Of a DNA stretch of 64,000 nt, positions 16,876 through 26,359 are shown piece by piece; position 1 is the first letter of the stretch, and every line of letters starts with the position of its first letter. A program made the translations under genes and the position numbers. The stretch spans positions 21,379-85,378 of the forward strand of contig JAQXNX010000027.1 of NCBI GenBank assembly GCA_029098225.1, read 5' to 3'. A model generated the notes under the pieces. That model saw only the letters and a program-made list of their open reading frames with translations, did not search any database and was not told the DNA's origin. The stretch comes from Spirochaetales bacterium (GTDB lineage: Bacteria; Spirochaetota; Spirochaetia; Treponematales; Treponemataceae).

Positions 16876-18507
16876 ATGAGTGATGAATTTCCACCAATGA
16901 TAGGAAAGTATAAGATTCTTGGAATAATTGCAAAGGGCGGAATGGGAACTGTTTATAAAGCAATTCATCCGTCTTTAAAACGTTATGTTGTTATTAAAAA
17001 ATTAACTGCGCGTGGAAAAAATGGAAATGCGGAACGTTTTAAAAAAGAAGCCCAGATTCTTTTGGATCTTCAAAGTCCTTATATTGTTCATCTTTTTGAT
17101 TATTTTACTGAAGCTGGATTCCGTTATATGGTAGAAGAACTTGTTGATGGAATTGCAGTTGATGCTCTTATAAAAAAAATGGTTTGCATCCCCACTCCGA
17201 TTGCTATGCTTATTATGCAGGATGCCTGCTATGCCTTAAAATACGCACATTCAAAAAATATCATTCATAGAGATATAAAGCCCGGAAATATTCTTATTTC
17301 CAAACGAGGTGAAATTAAACTTGCTGATTTTGGAATTGCCAGCGATCAGGAAACTCAAAATGATTTAACTGAAAGTGGAATTGCTCTGGGAACTCCAGCT
17401 TATATGCCTCCTGAACAGTTTGAAGACAGTGCAAATGTAGATGAACGTGCAGATATTTATGCACTTGGTGTTATGCTTTACGAAATGATAACTGGAACAA
17501 AGCCTTACAAAACTGGAAGCCTTACAGAAAGTCTGGCCAATGCAAAGAAGGGAAAATATATTAAGCCCGAAAAATTAAATAAAGATGTTCCAAAAGAAGT
17601 AAGTAAAATCATCAGAAAAATGATTCGGCCAAAGCCAAAGCACAGATATCAGTCGGTTAAGGCTGTTCTGAATGCAGTAAAAAAATATCTTAAGCATTAT
17701 GATACTCACGAAATCCGTGTTTGTCTTGCAAAGGCTGTTATTGTTAAAAAATATGTTGATGAAGAAATAGTAAGAAAAGATATTGTAAAGCGCAGAATAA
17801 GAAAAATTACAGCTGCAATTGTTTCACTTGCCGCTGTAGTATTTTTAATGTGGCAGACAGGCTTAATTCATAGAATTGTATTAAGAAAAATTTATGCACC
17901 CGTTACTATTAATATGACAGTTCCATCTTCGCTTCTTGAGCAGACTGACCTTCCTATAAAAGCGTTTTTCTTTGAAGATGACAATGATAAAATTCCTGAA
18001 ATAAAAGACAGCAGCAGGGTTTTATTTAAAGAAGGAAGCCGCCTGATAGATAAAATTTTTACTTTTGGAACAAAGGTTCAGGTAAAAACCTCCTATGATA
18101 AAAATACAGTTTATCAGATGAAAACTTTATATTTAAAAAGCGGAAACTATAGAGTAAAAATTGCTGCAGGACCTTACGTCTGGTGGAATAGTTTTACAAT
18201 TAACGAAAATGTGGACGAATGTGTTTTAAAATGTGATTTCTTAAAGAACATGCGTCGTACTTTAAAATTAAATTTTGAAATTAATGATGCTTCAACTAAT
18301 CAGAAAATTGAAGTTCCGTATAACTGCGAAGTATTATTTAATAACGTCTGGAAAAGCTTAGATTCAGTAGATTTGGAAAAACTTACAAGCGGAACAGTCT
18401 GGAAATTCAGATTTACAGCAGAAGGATACAAAGAAAAAGTTTATTCACTTTTAATAGACTGGTATCAGGATGAATTGATGATTTGTACTGCTTTGGAAAG
18501 AATTTAA
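16876..18507 (+). CDS. Membrane-anchored Ser/Thr protein kinase
   Basis: 543 residues; the AAAGGGAGAAGCT before the ATG supplies the ribosome-binding site. Residues 10-275 are a Hanks-type kinase: glycine loop AKGGMGTVYKA, lysine in VVIKKL, catalytic HRDIKPGNILIS near residue 131, DFGIAS and GTPAYMPPEQF. A single membrane helix lies near residues 312-330 (AAIVSLAAVVFLMW), preceded by a basic juxtamembrane stretch. The remaining 200 residues are probably outside the membrane; they look beta-rich, without PASTA repeats. It would sense something in the periplasm and phosphorylate cytoplasmic targets, with the FHA protein upstream a likely partner. Confidence 0.9.
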   Translation: MSDEFPPMIGKYKILGIIAKGGMGTVYKAIHPSLKRYVVIKKLTARGKNGNAERFKKEAQILLDLQSPYIVHLFDYFTEAGFRYMVEELVDGIAVDALIKKMVCIPTPIAMLIMQDACYALKYAHSKNIIHRDIKPGNILISKRGEIKLADFGIASDQETQNDLTESGIALGTPAYMPPEQFEDSANVDERADIYALGVMLYEMITGTKPYKTGSLTESLANAKKGKYIKPEKLNKDVPKEVSKIIRKMIRPKPKHRYQSVKAVLNAVKKYLKHYDTHEIRVCLAKAVIVKKYVDEEIVRKDIVKRRIRKITAAIVSLAAVVFLMWQTGLIHRIVLRKIYAPVTINMTVPSSLLEQTDLPIKAFFFEDDNDKIPEIKDSSRVLFKEGSRLIDKIFTFGTKVQVKTSYDKNTVYQMKTLYLKSGNYRVKIAAGPYVWWNSFTINENVDECVLKCDFLKNMRRTLKLNFEINDASTNQKIEVPYNCEVLFNNVWKSLDSVDLEKLTSGTVWKFRFTAEGYKEKVYSLLIDWYQDELMICTALERI

Positions 18508-18508
18508 T

Positions 18509-18538
18509 TTGACTATGATTCTGAATTTTTATTATATT
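18509..18538 (+). promoter_or_regulatory. Promoter of lon
   Basis: TTGACT at 18509-18514, an 18-base spacer and TATATT at 18533-18538, six bases before the ATG at 18545. There is no Shine-Dalgarno sequence, so lon is probably translated from a leaderless mRNA. No CIRCE or HrcA palindrome is present. Confidence 0.65.
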
Positions 18539-18544
18539 TAAAAT

Positions 18545-20929
18545 ATGAGCGAAAATAAAGATTCAGAATTTTCAATTATTCCGACAGAACAGATTCTGCC
18601 TTCAAAACTAACAATAATTCCTCTTCAGGGAAGACCAATTTTCCCGGGCATATTTACGCCCCTTATGATTAATTCTCAGGATGATGTAAAAGTAGTAGAA
18701 GATGCATACGAGAATGATGGCTTTATTGGAATTGTAATGGTAAAAAAAGATGAAGATGCTTCATCGGTTGCAGACTTGTGCCGTGTTGGAACTGCTGCAA
18801 GAATAATTAAAAAAATGAATTTACCGGATGGTGGAGTAAATATTTTTATTTCTACCGTAAAAAGATTCAAAATAAGAAAGACTCTTCATAATGCTGCTCC
18901 TATGGCTGTTGCTGTTGAATATCTTGATGATGAAGAAGCAGATACTTTTGAAGTAAAAGCTCTTACCCGTGCACTTATAAGTGAAATGAAAGAGGTAAGC
19001 GAAAATAATCCTCTTTTTTCTGAAGAAATGCGCCTTAATATGGTTAATATTGATAATCCGGGCAAGGTTGCAGATTTTATTGCTTCAATTCTGAATGTAG
19101 ATAAAGAAGAGCAGCAGAAAATTCTTGAAACAATAAATGTCCGTCAGCGAATGGAACAGGTTCTTGTTTTTATTAAAAAGGAACAGGAGCTGTTAAAGGT
19201 TCAGAAAAAAATTCAAAAAGAGTTAAATGAAAAAATAGAAAAAAATCAGCGTGAATATTTTTTGCGCGAAGAAATGAAAGAAATTCAGGAAGAGCTTGGT
19301 GAAACTCCAGATGGAAATGATACTGATTATCAGAAATTTAAAAAGAAGATTGCTGAATTTAATTTTGAAGGTGAAATAAAAGAAACAGTAGAAAGTGAAC
19401 TTTCAAAACTTTCTATGATGGAACCGAATTCTTCTGAATGGATTGTTACCAGAAATTATCTTGAGCTTGTAACTCAGCTTCCATGGAAGGTACCTGCTCT
19501 TGATGATTATGATTTAACACGCGCAAAAAAGATTCTGGATGAAGATCATTTTGGACTTGAGGATGTTAAGAAGCGTATAGTTGAATATCTTGCCGTTCGT
19601 AAAATGAAGCAGGATGCAAAAGGTTCCATTCTTCTTTTAGTTGGACCACCGGGAGTTGGTAAAACCTCAGTTGGTAAATCAATTGCAAATGCCATGAATA
19701 AACCTTTCTACCGCTTTTCTGTTGGTGGCATGAGAGACGAGGCAGAAATTAAAGGACATCGCAGAACTTATATTGGTGCTATGCCAGGAAAAATTATTCA
19801 GGGGCTCAAAATTACAAAAAGCAGTACTCCTGTTTTTATGATTGATGAAGTAGATAAAATGGGTTCAAGCCATAACGGAGATCCTGCAAGTGCTTTGCTT
19901 GAGGTTCTTGACCCTGAACAAAATGTAAGCTTTCGCGACACATATCTTGATTTGCCTTTTGATATTTCTAATGTATTCTTTATTCTTACTGCAAATACTC
20001 TGGACACTGTTCCTGAACCGCTTTTGGATCGTGCAGAAATAATTCATCTTAGCGGTTATATTGATCAGGAAAAATTAGAGATTGCAAAAAAATATCTTGT
20101 TCCAAAAAATCTCGTAAAAAATGGTCTTGGCAAAAATCAGGTTAAATATACAAAAGCCGCTCTGCTTGAAATTGCAGAGGAATATGCCCGTGAGTCTGGA
20201 GTTCGTAACTACGAAAAGTGTCTTGATAAAATTCACAGAAAGATAGTTACCGAGATGATTACGGAGCAGGAAAAAAATGCGAAGACCGATATGAAAAAAA
20301 CGCTTACCCTCGATGCCCCGGACCTCTTTAAATACCTGGGGAAGCCGGTTTTTGACGAGAGTCAGATTAAGATAGCAGCCGTTCCAGGGACCGCAATTGG
20401 TCTTGCCTGGACAAGCATGGGTGGTGATACACTTTTGATAGAAGCAACTTCCTTTGCTGGAAAAACTGGTCTGGTACTTACAGGCCAGATGGGCGACGTA
20501 ATGAAGGAGTCTAGTCAGATAGCCTTTGACTGGGCAAGAAAATTTGTACTGGAACGTGGAGCAAAAGACGCAAAGTGGTTTGAAGAAAATATTGTGCACC
20601 TTCATATTCCGGAAGGGGCAACTCCAAAGGATGGTCCTAGTGCCGGAATTACAATGGCAACAACTTTCGTTTCTCTGCTGCTGAATAAAAAGATTAAGCC
20701 ACACCTTGCTATGACAGGTGAACTTTCGCTTACAGGTCAGGTATTGCCAATCGGTGGCCTGCGCGAAAAGACTGTTGCAGCTAAGCGTAATAAAATAAAG
20801 ACTATTATTATTCCAAAAGCAAATGAACGTGATCTGGAAGAAATTCCTGAACACGTAAAGCAGGGAATTAAATTTATTCCTGTAAGCGATGTTCGTGAAG
20901 TTCTTGAGCTTGCACTTGGGGTAAAATAA
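18545..20929 (+). CDS. lon: ATP-dependent protease Lon
   Basis: 794 residues, full length for LonA. The N-terminal substrate-binding domain runs to about residue 230, followed by a coiled coil (KKIQKELNEKIEKNQREYFL). The AAA+ module has Walker A GPPGVGKTSVGKS near residue 366 and Walker B FMIDEVDKMGS. The protease domain has the catalytic serine in KDGPSAGITMATT near 698 and the lysine in GGLREKTVAAKRN near 741. It degrades misfolded and regulatory proteins in the cytoplasm. A bidirectional terminator separates it from the convergent chemoreceptor gene. Confidence 0.97.
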   Translation: MSENKDSEFSIIPTEQILPSKLTIIPLQGRPIFPGIFTPLMINSQDDVKVVEDAYENDGFIGIVMVKKDEDASSVADLCRVGTAARIIKKMNLPDGGVNIFISTVKRFKIRKTLHNAAPMAVAVEYLDDEEADTFEVKALTRALISEMKEVSENNPLFSEEMRLNMVNIDNPGKVADFIASILNVDKEEQQKILETINVRQRMEQVLVFIKKEQELLKVQKKIQKELNEKIEKNQREYFLREEMKEIQEELGETPDGNDTDYQKFKKKIAEFNFEGEIKETVESELSKLSMMEPNSSEWIVTRNYLELVTQLPWKVPALDDYDLTRAKKILDEDHFGLEDVKKRIVEYLAVRKMKQDAKGSILLLVGPPGVGKTSVGKSIANAMNKPFYRFSVGGMRDEAEIKGHRRTYIGAMPGKIIQGLKITKSSTPVFMIDEVDKMGSSHNGDPASALLEVLDPEQNVSFRDTYLDLPFDISNVFFILTANTLDTVPEPLLDRAEIIHLSGYIDQEKLEIAKKYLVPKNLVKNGLGKNQVKYTKAALLEIAEEYARESGVRNYEKCLDKIHRKIVTEMITEQEKNAKTDMKKTLTLDAPDLFKYLGKPVFDESQIKIAAVPGTAIGLAWTSMGGDTLLIEATSFAGKTGLVLTGQMGDVMKESSQIAFDWARKFVLERGAKDAKWFEENIVHLHIPEGATPKDGPSAGITMATTFVSLLLNKKIKPHLAMTGELSLTGQVLPIGGLREKTVAAKRNKIKTIIIPKANERDLEEIPEHVKQGIKFIPVSDVREVLELALGVK

Positions 20930-20936
20930 CATGTTA

Positions 20937-20987
20937 CCCCGAACCTTCCCGGCATAGCTGCCTGCTATGCTTCGGGGGCTTTTTTAT
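20937..20987. terminator. Bidirectional terminator between lon and the chemoreceptor gene
   Basis: Inner stem GCATAGC/GCTATGC (20952-20958/20964-20970) and outer CCCCGAA/TTCGGGG (20937-20943/20971-20977), then a T run. The stop codon of the opposite-strand gene lies in the T run. Confidence 0.85.
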
Positions 20988-23071
20988 TCAACCTTGAATT
21001 TGCTTACTGCCTCAGATAGAATTCCAACTGACTCCTGGGCCTGCGCGGAAATATCCGTGATGCTCTGAGAGGTTGCGCTCAGGGCTTCTGAGGCACTTGC
21101 ACAATCCTGAATTCCACTGTCTACCTGTTTCTGCATTTTTGAAAGAGAGCGGAAGTTTTCTGTTACCTGCGAGGTTCCTGAGGTAATTACAGAGGCACTT
21201 TCCTTAACGTTTACACTGCTGTTTTTAATATCGCTGAGAGATGCCATAATCTGTTTTGCTTTGTTACCCTGAATGGCGATTGTATTTGAAAGAGACCTCA
21301 TGGTTTCTTCAAAGTTCTGGATTTCGGTAATCGTTTCTTCAAAGGACTCTTCTACTACGAGAGAAGAACTTGAGATGTCGTTAATTTTTGCCTGAATAGC
21401 CTTGAGCGATACGCTGGAATCCTTTGCCTGCTTACTTGTTGTTTCTGCAAGCTTCCTGATTTCGTCTGCAACTACGGCAAAGCCTTTTCCGCTTTCTCCT
21501 GCATGGGCAGCCTCAATTGCGGCATTCATTGCAAGAAGGTTTGTCTGGCTTGCAACTGAAGAAATAACCTTGTTCATTTCAAGCAGTGCACCAGATTCTG
21601 CCTGAACCTCCTGAATCTGTTCTACAGATTTTTTAAGAGACATTGTATTATTACCAGAGGCTTCTACAATTGTTCCGACTTTGTTCGTCATTTCTTCTGT
21701 ATTTTTTGTAATAGAAAGAAAATTTTTCATCATGTCTTCGATATTGTCAGAAGAAGAAATGATGAGTTCATTCTGGTTTTCAATTTCGGAATTTAAAACA
21801 GAGACCTTTTGTGCCATTTGAATAACGGCTTCATTTACGGAATCAATTGCTGTACTCTGCATTGTGATTGTATTGTTCATTTCGTTAATTGCATTTTCGG
21901 TTGTAGAAACAGAAGAACCGATTTCATCAGAATTGCTGGCAAGTTTATTTGAAACATTCTGAATATTTTCTGATGATTCCCGGATAGTGCCAACAAGAGA
22001 ACTTATGCTTTCAGAGAATTCATTAAAGCCTTTAGAAAGCTGAGATGCTTCTTTTGTAAAATAATCCGGATATTTTTTACTGAAGTCTCCTTTTGCAATA
22101 ACCTCACAGCCTTTTACAATATCGCGGAAATTGTTGGAAACACGGCGTGCAAGAATTGTATATATGCCAATCATGATTAAAATAATGACAAAAAGAATTC
22201 CAAAAACCATCAGAATAAGATTTCTGTATTCACCGGAAAAATCAAAAGCCGGACCTTCTGCAACAATGAACCAGTCTGTTCCTTCAATTTTATGAACACC
22301 GTAAAATCTGCCACCTTCAATAAAAGCCTTTGCTTCATCATTTAAGTAATCTGCTTTTGAGTAAGTTGAAATACCAGAATTGTCAAAATAGTTTTCCTGC
22401 ATGATTGCAGAAAAATCATCATTTGTAATAAAAAGTCCGCTGGAAGTAATAATGTTTACACTGCTGTTTTTAGAAAGATTAATATCCTTAACAGCTTCAG
22501 AAAGTGCATCAAGCACTATGTCTGCAGCAGAAACTCCAATCAGCTTTCCATCATTATCGAGTACACGATAGCTGAGGGTAACAATAATCTTTCCTGTATT
22601 TACATCTGTAAAAGGTTCTGTGTAGCATACTTTATTCTGATTTTTTACTGCATTCTGATGCCAGAGCCGCGACTGCATGTCAAAGTCAGAAGCTGCTTCC
22701 CAGCCGGTATGGGAAATTAAAGTTCCGCCATCCCAAATCTGTTCATAGGTAGCATAATATAAAAGGGTTTCGTCCATCATATTACGGCCCATGCTTTTTA
22801 TGACTTCTTTCATTTTATCGCGGTCATTTCCAAGAGCCGGAATTACGTTTGAAAGGTCTACAACTAAATCATTATATTCACCAAGAATTCCTGAAACCTC
22901 TTCATTTAAGGTTTCCATTGCCTGATTTACAGTATCAACTGTTGATTTTCTTACGACATTTTGAATTACCAGGGAAAAGGAAAAGCCCAGAAACAGGGTA
23001 ATTACAACAATTGAACCGACTGTACCGGTCAGAAGTTCAGACATAAGGGAGAGATGTTTTTTTGCTTTCAT
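20984..23071 (-). CDS. Methyl-accepting chemotaxis protein with cache-type sensor domain
   Basis: 695 residues, with GGAG before the ATG. A membrane helix lies near residues 15-38. The periplasmic region to about residue 280 carries dCache-like phrases ([40 protein letters not shown]). A second helix lies near 283-305, followed by a HAMP region. The cytoplasmic signalling hairpin contains the conserved [20 protein letters not shown] tip. It should feed ligand signals to CheA/CheW and the periplasmic flagella. The [18 protein letters not shown] context suits small-molecule binding, but the ligand cannot be named. Monocistronic, with a terminator at its 3' end. Confidence 0.93.
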   Translation of the reverse strand: MKAKKHLSLMSELLTGTVGSIVVITLFLGFSFSLVIQNVVRKSTVDTVNQAMETLNEEVSGILGEYNDLVVDLSNVIPALGNDRDKMKEVIKSMGRNMMDETLLYYATYEQIWDGGTLISHTGWEAASDFDMQSRLWHQNAVKNQNKVCYTEPFTDVNTGKIIVTLSYRVLDNDGKLIGVSAADIVLDALSEAVKDINLSKNSSVNIITSSGLFITNDDFSAIMQENYFDNSGISTYSKADYLNDEAKAFIEGGRFYGVHKIEGTDWFIVAEGPAFDFSGEYRNLILMVFGILFVIILIMIGIYTILARRVSNNFRDIVKGCEVIAKGDFSKKYPDYFTKEASQLSKGFNEFSESISSLVGTIRESSENIQNVSNKLASNSDEIGSSVSTTENAINEMNNTITMQSTAIDSVNEAVIQMAQKVSVLNSEIENQNELIISSSDNIEDMMKNFLSITKNTEEMTNKVGTIVEASGNNTMSLKKSVEQIQEVQAESGALLEMNKVISSVASQTNLLAMNAAIEAAHAGESGKGFAVVADEIRKLAETTSKQAKDSSVSLKAIQAKINDISSSSLVVEESFEETITEIQNFEETMRSLSNTIAIQGNKAKQIMASLSDIKNSSVNVKESASVITSGTSQVTENFRSLSKMQKQVDSGIQDCASASEALSATSQSITDISAQAQESVGILSEAVSKFKVE

Positions 23072-23149
23072 AAATGCTCCAGAGTATATAACAAATTGTT
23101 ATAAATAATTATAAATTAGGATAGACAAATTGACAAATGTTTTTTAAGG

Positions 23150-24034
23150 CTATTGCATATACCCAAGCTCTTTCAGCCATTCGCGCAGTTCTTCGTTCCA
23201 GTGGAATTCCTTCATAAATGAACAGTTTTTCATACCAAAGCCGTGCTTTCCCCATGGATAGCGGGCAAGTCTGCTTGGAATTCTGGCAGCCTGCAGCGCA
23301 TCGTAAAGCCGCAAAGAATTTTCTGGAATTACAACAGGATCATCATCGCAGACAACGATATAAGTTGGAGGCATGTCGGAAGGTACATTGAGCTCCAGAG
23401 AAAACTCATCTTTGCGCTCTTGCGTCTGATTCTTTTTGCCTTTTCCCAAAAGGCTGTTCCTTGACCATTTATGTGCAATATCATCCTGCATGCTTACTAC
23501 AGGATACACCGGAATCACAAAATCCGGACGGAGCGATACCTTGCATTCAAGTCCAAGCTTTGCAAGTTCATCGTGTGTCTGCCAGAATTCGCCAGCCATT
23601 GTTACAAGATGTCCGCCTGCAGAAAAACCGATTACACCAACTCTGGACGGGTCAATGTCCCATTCTTCTGCGTTTTCGCGAACAAGCTGAATAGCGCGTT
23701 GAATATCCTGCAGCATGGCAGGATGGTGATAAAGACTTTCTGCCGTGCGATATTTTAAAACAAAAGCAGTTACACCGTTTTGTGCAAACCAGACTGCCGT
23801 AGTATTTCCTTCGCTTTGTAAGCCCAGATGATGATAGCTTCCGCCCGGACAGATGATTACTGCGGTACGTGTATGCGGTACGTCGTCAGAAGGTTTATGC
23901 ATGAACATTACGGAGGGCTGATTTGTCATGCCTTTTATATTCTTCCATAAATAAATGGTTTCATCTTTTGAAAAAACAGGGAAAATTTCTAAAAACAGAA
24001 TTGCCGTGAAGAAAATAAGAAATTTCTTTTTCAT
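23150..24034 (-). CDS. Secreted alpha/beta-hydrolase, carbohydrate-esterase-like
   Basis: 294 residues. Residues 1-22 form a signal peptide (MKKKFLIFFTAILFLEIF). The core matches BD-FAE/Aes-type esterases: an oxyanion-hole phrase ICPGGSYHHLG, the nucleophile elbow GVIGFSAGGHLVTMAG with Ser138, an acidic region VVCDDDPVVIPENS and a catalytic histidine in WGKHGFGMK. Such proteins often remove acetyl groups from xylan or other plant polysaccharides. Sitting next to uxaC and a HAD phosphatase in a sugar-utilising region supports that role; the exact substrate is inference. The start has no Shine-Dalgarno and a promoter immediately upstream. Confidence 0.8.
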   Translation of the reverse strand: MKKKFLIFFTAILFLEIFPVFSKDETIYLWKNIKGMTNQPSVMFMHKPSDDVPHTRTAVIICPGGSYHHLGLQSEGNTTAVWFAQNGVTAFVLKYRTAESLYHHPAMLQDIQRAIQLVRENAEEWDIDPSRVGVIGFSAGGHLVTMAGEFWQTHDELAKLGLECKVSLRPDFVIPVYPVVSMQDDIAHKWSRNSLLGKGKKNQTQERKDEFSLELNVPSDMPPTYIVVCDDDPVVIPENSLRLYDALQAARIPSRLARYPWGKHGFGMKNCSFMKEFHWNEELREWLKELGYMQ

Positions 24035-24041
24035 GAATAGA

Positions 24042-24093
24042 AAGTTATCAGTTTATTTTATGAATTGCAAGTTTCTTTTCTAAATTGTAGAAT
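24042..24093. promoter_or_regulatory. Divergent promoters sharing one -35 hexamer
   Basis: The self-complementary TTGCAA at 24065-24070 reads as a -35 box on both strands. Forward: 17 bases to TAGAAT (24088-24093), then 8 bases to the ATG at 24102. Reverse: 17 bases to TAACTT (24042-24047), then 7 bases to the ATG at 24034. Neither gene has a Shine-Dalgarno. The forward -10 is good; the reverse one is weak. Confidence 0.55.
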
Positions 24094-24101
24094 CGTTATC
24101 T

Positions 24102-24758
24102 ATGAATTCATTAAGCGAAAAAATTAAAGCAATTATTTTTGATATGGACGGAGTAATCCTGGATTCCGAAACTATTTCTGATATAACCTGGAAAAAGGCT
24201 GCTGAAGAAAAAGGCCTTTCAATTAATGATGAAATTTTAAATGCCTGCCGTGGAACAAATAAAAACGACACAATGATTATATTAAAAAAATATTACGGAA
24301 GTGATTTTGACAGCGAAGCTTTTCTTGAACGTACTTCTGAATTATTCCATATGATTGAAGAAAAAGATGGAATTCCTTTAATGCCTTATGCTAAAGAAAT
24401 TCTTGAATATTTAAAACCGCGTTATCGACTTGCGCTTGCATCTTCTACACGTGGTCCAACTGTTGAACGTCAGCTTAAAACTGCAGGCGTAATTGATTAT
24501 TTTGAAACACGCACAACAGGCGAGATGGTAATTCACAGTAAGCCTGATCCGGAAATTTATCTGATGGCTTGTAAATCAATTGGAGTTGAACCAGCTGAAT
24601 GTGCTGCAATAGAAGACAGTCTGAATGGAATAAAAAGTGCCTTTGCTGCTGGTCTTAATCCTGTTATGGTTGTAGATAAAATAAAGCCTGCAGAAGAAAT
24701 CCGAAAAATGTGCCTTGAAGTTTTTGATTCTCTTGAGGACTTAAAATCAGTTTTGTAA
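24102..24758 (+). CDS. HAD-family phosphatase, beta-phosphoglucomutase-like
   Basis: 218 residues. HAD motif I is IIFDMDGVILDSE (Asp14 nucleophile, Asp16); motif II lies in LALASSTRGPT; motif III is the lysine in VIHSKPDPEIYL; motif IV is CAAIEDSLNGIKSA. The cap sequence and the DGVILDSE ending put it in the subgroup of beta-phosphoglucomutases and sugar-phosphate phosphatases. It faces the secreted esterase and lies 70 bases before uxaC, so a sugar-phosphate substrate is likely. Leaderless start. Confidence 0.85.
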   Translation: MNSLSEKIKAIIFDMDGVILDSETISDITWKKAAEEKGLSINDEILNACRGTNKNDTMIILKKYYGSDFDSEAFLERTSELFHMIEEKDGIPLMPYAKEILEYLKPRYRLALASSTRGPTVERQLKTAGVIDYFETRTTGEMVIHSKPDPEIYLMACKSIGVEPAECAAIEDSLNGIKSAFAAGLNPVMVVDKIKPAEEIRKMCLEVFDSLEDLKSVL

Positions 24759-24802
24759 AAAAATCATGAATTTTACCTATGTATTCATAATTGTTTATAT
24801 GA

Positions 24803-24811
24803 TATACTAGT
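24803..24811 (+). promoter_or_regulatory. -10 box and possible operator half-site before uxaC
   Basis: TATACT at 24803-24808 forms part of ATATACTAGTG. The TATACTAG core recurs as part of a perfect palindrome before the KDPG aldolase gene. The -35 position has no good match, suggesting a regulated promoter. Confidence 0.4.
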
Positions 24812-24826
24812 GTTCGAGGTAAGATT

Positions 24827-26260
24827 ATGAAAACATTTCTTGATGAAAATTTTATTTTACAAACTGAAACTTCAGCTGTTTTATTTCACAAATATGCAGA
24901 AAACGAACCGATTTTTGATTTTCATAATCATTTAAGTCCGCAGGAAATTTATGAAAATAAACCGCTTGGAAATCTTGCTAATGCCTGGCTTGATCATGAT
25001 CATTATAAATGGCGTGCTATGCGTGCAGCTGGTATTGATGAAAGTCTGATTACTGGTCATATCAATATAGACGGAAGTGTTAAATCTGATGAAGAACGCG
25101 GCGGAAAAGAGGTTGTTCAAAAAGCTGATTATGAACGTTATCTTGCGTTTGTAAAAACTTTACAGAGTTGCGTTGGAAATCCTTTGTATCACTGGAGTCA
25201 TCTTGAGCTTAAAAGGTATTTTGGAATTTCTGAGCCGGTAACAGAAAAAAATGCAAAAGAAATCTGGGATAAATGTAATGAACTTTTGAGCAAAAAAGAA
25301 TTTGCGCCAAGAGGACTTCTGGAAAAGCTTAATGTAAAAGAGCTTTGTACAACAGATGATCCTCTTGATTCTCTTGAGTGGCATAAAAAACTGGCTGCAG
25401 AATGGAATAATGTAAAGGTTCGTCCGTCTTTCCGTCCGGATAATGCAATAAATGCAGAAAGCAAAGCTTATCCTGAATATATTTCAAAGCTTCAGCAGCT
25501 GAGCGGTAAAAAGTTCATGACAATTAATGACATGATTTCGGCGCTTGCAGAACGAATGGATTTCTTTAAAGAAAATGGCTCTGTTGTAAGTGACCATTCT
25601 CTTGAAAATGATTTTTATCTTCCTGCTTCTTTCGACGACGTAAATTATATTTTTGAGAAAGCCTGGATTGGAAAAAAGCTTTCACATGATGAATTAGCAG
25701 AATACAAAGGATATATGCTTGTTGAGCTTGGAAAACTTTATGCTCAGAAAGGCTTTGTAATGCAGATTCATATTGGCGCATTAAGAGATCAGAATTCATT
25801 GATGTTCGAGAAAACAGGAAAAAATATTGGAGAAGACAGTCTTCAGGATTTTAATTTTGCTCCACAGATTGGCGCGGTTTTGAATGCAATTTACTCTGCA
25901 AATCCAAATGCAAAAACAATTCTTTATAATTTAAATCCAAAGGATAATGAAGCTCTTGCAACAATGGCTGCAAATTTCCGTAACTGTCAGTTTGGTCCTG
26001 CATGGTGGTTTAATGATCATAAAGACGGAATTGAAGAACAGCTTCGTGTTTATTCCCGAACAGGCGTTTTAGGAAAATATGTTGGAATGCTTACAGACAG
26101 CCGAAGTTTTCTTTCTTATCCAAGACATGAGTACTTCCGCAGAATTCTTTGTAATTATATTGGAAATCTTGTTGAAAACGGTGAGTTTCCTTGGAATGAA
26201 GAAAATCTTGGAAGCCTTGTAAAAAATATCTGTTACGAGAATGCAAAGAACTTTTTCTAA
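24827..26260 (+). CDS. uxaC: Glucuronate (uronate) isomerase
   Basis: 477 residues, full length, with GAGGTAAG before the ATG. It isomerises glucuronate to fructuronate or galacturonate to tagaturonate, the first step of hexuronate catabolism. Family marks include PIFDFHNHLSPQEIYENK near residue 30 (metal-binding histidines), LGNLANAWLDHDHYKWRAMR, CTTDDPLDSLEWH, MQIHIGALRDQN and LTDSRSFLSYPRHEYFRRIL at the C terminus. KDPG aldolase and KDG kinase lie 27-30 kb downstream and complete the lower pathway. It is a single-gene unit here. Confidence 0.95.
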   Translation: MKTFLDENFILQTETSAVLFHKYAENEPIFDFHNHLSPQEIYENKPLGNLANAWLDHDHYKWRAMRAAGIDESLITGHINIDGSVKSDEERGGKEVVQKADYERYLAFVKTLQSCVGNPLYHWSHLELKRYFGISEPVTEKNAKEIWDKCNELLSKKEFAPRGLLEKLNVKELCTTDDPLDSLEWHKKLAAEWNNVKVRPSFRPDNAINAESKAYPEYISKLQQLSGKKFMTINDMISALAERMDFFKENGSVVSDHSLENDFYLPASFDDVNYIFEKAWIGKKLSHDELAEYKGYMLVELGKLYAQKGFVMQIHIGALRDQNSLMFEKTGKNIGEDSLQDFNFAPQIGAVLNAIYSANPNAKTILYNLNPKDNEALATMAANFRNCQFGPAWWFNDHKDGIEEQLRVYSRTGVLGKYVGMLTDSRSFLSYPRHEYFRRILCNYIGNLVENGEFPWNEENLGSLVKNICYENAKNFF

Positions 26261-26266
26261 TAGATT

Positions 26267-26296
26267 TTGAGCTGCAAAAATAGTTTTATGTATAAT
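26267..26296 (+). promoter_or_regulatory. Promoter of the argD-like gene
   Basis: TTGAGC at 26267-26272, an 18-base spacer and TATAAT at 26291-26296. Predicted transcription start near 26303 leaves a 57-base leader before the ATG at 26360. Confidence 0.65.
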
Positions 26297-26359
26297 TGAT
26301 TTTCCCCTTTAAAAGTGTCATACTTAGAAAATCTATTTCAATTATGACGAGGCTTGATT

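Noticed and set aside
20075..20932. 285-codon minus-strand frame opposite lon
   Set aside because: Lies wholly inside lon; its translation is not family-like.
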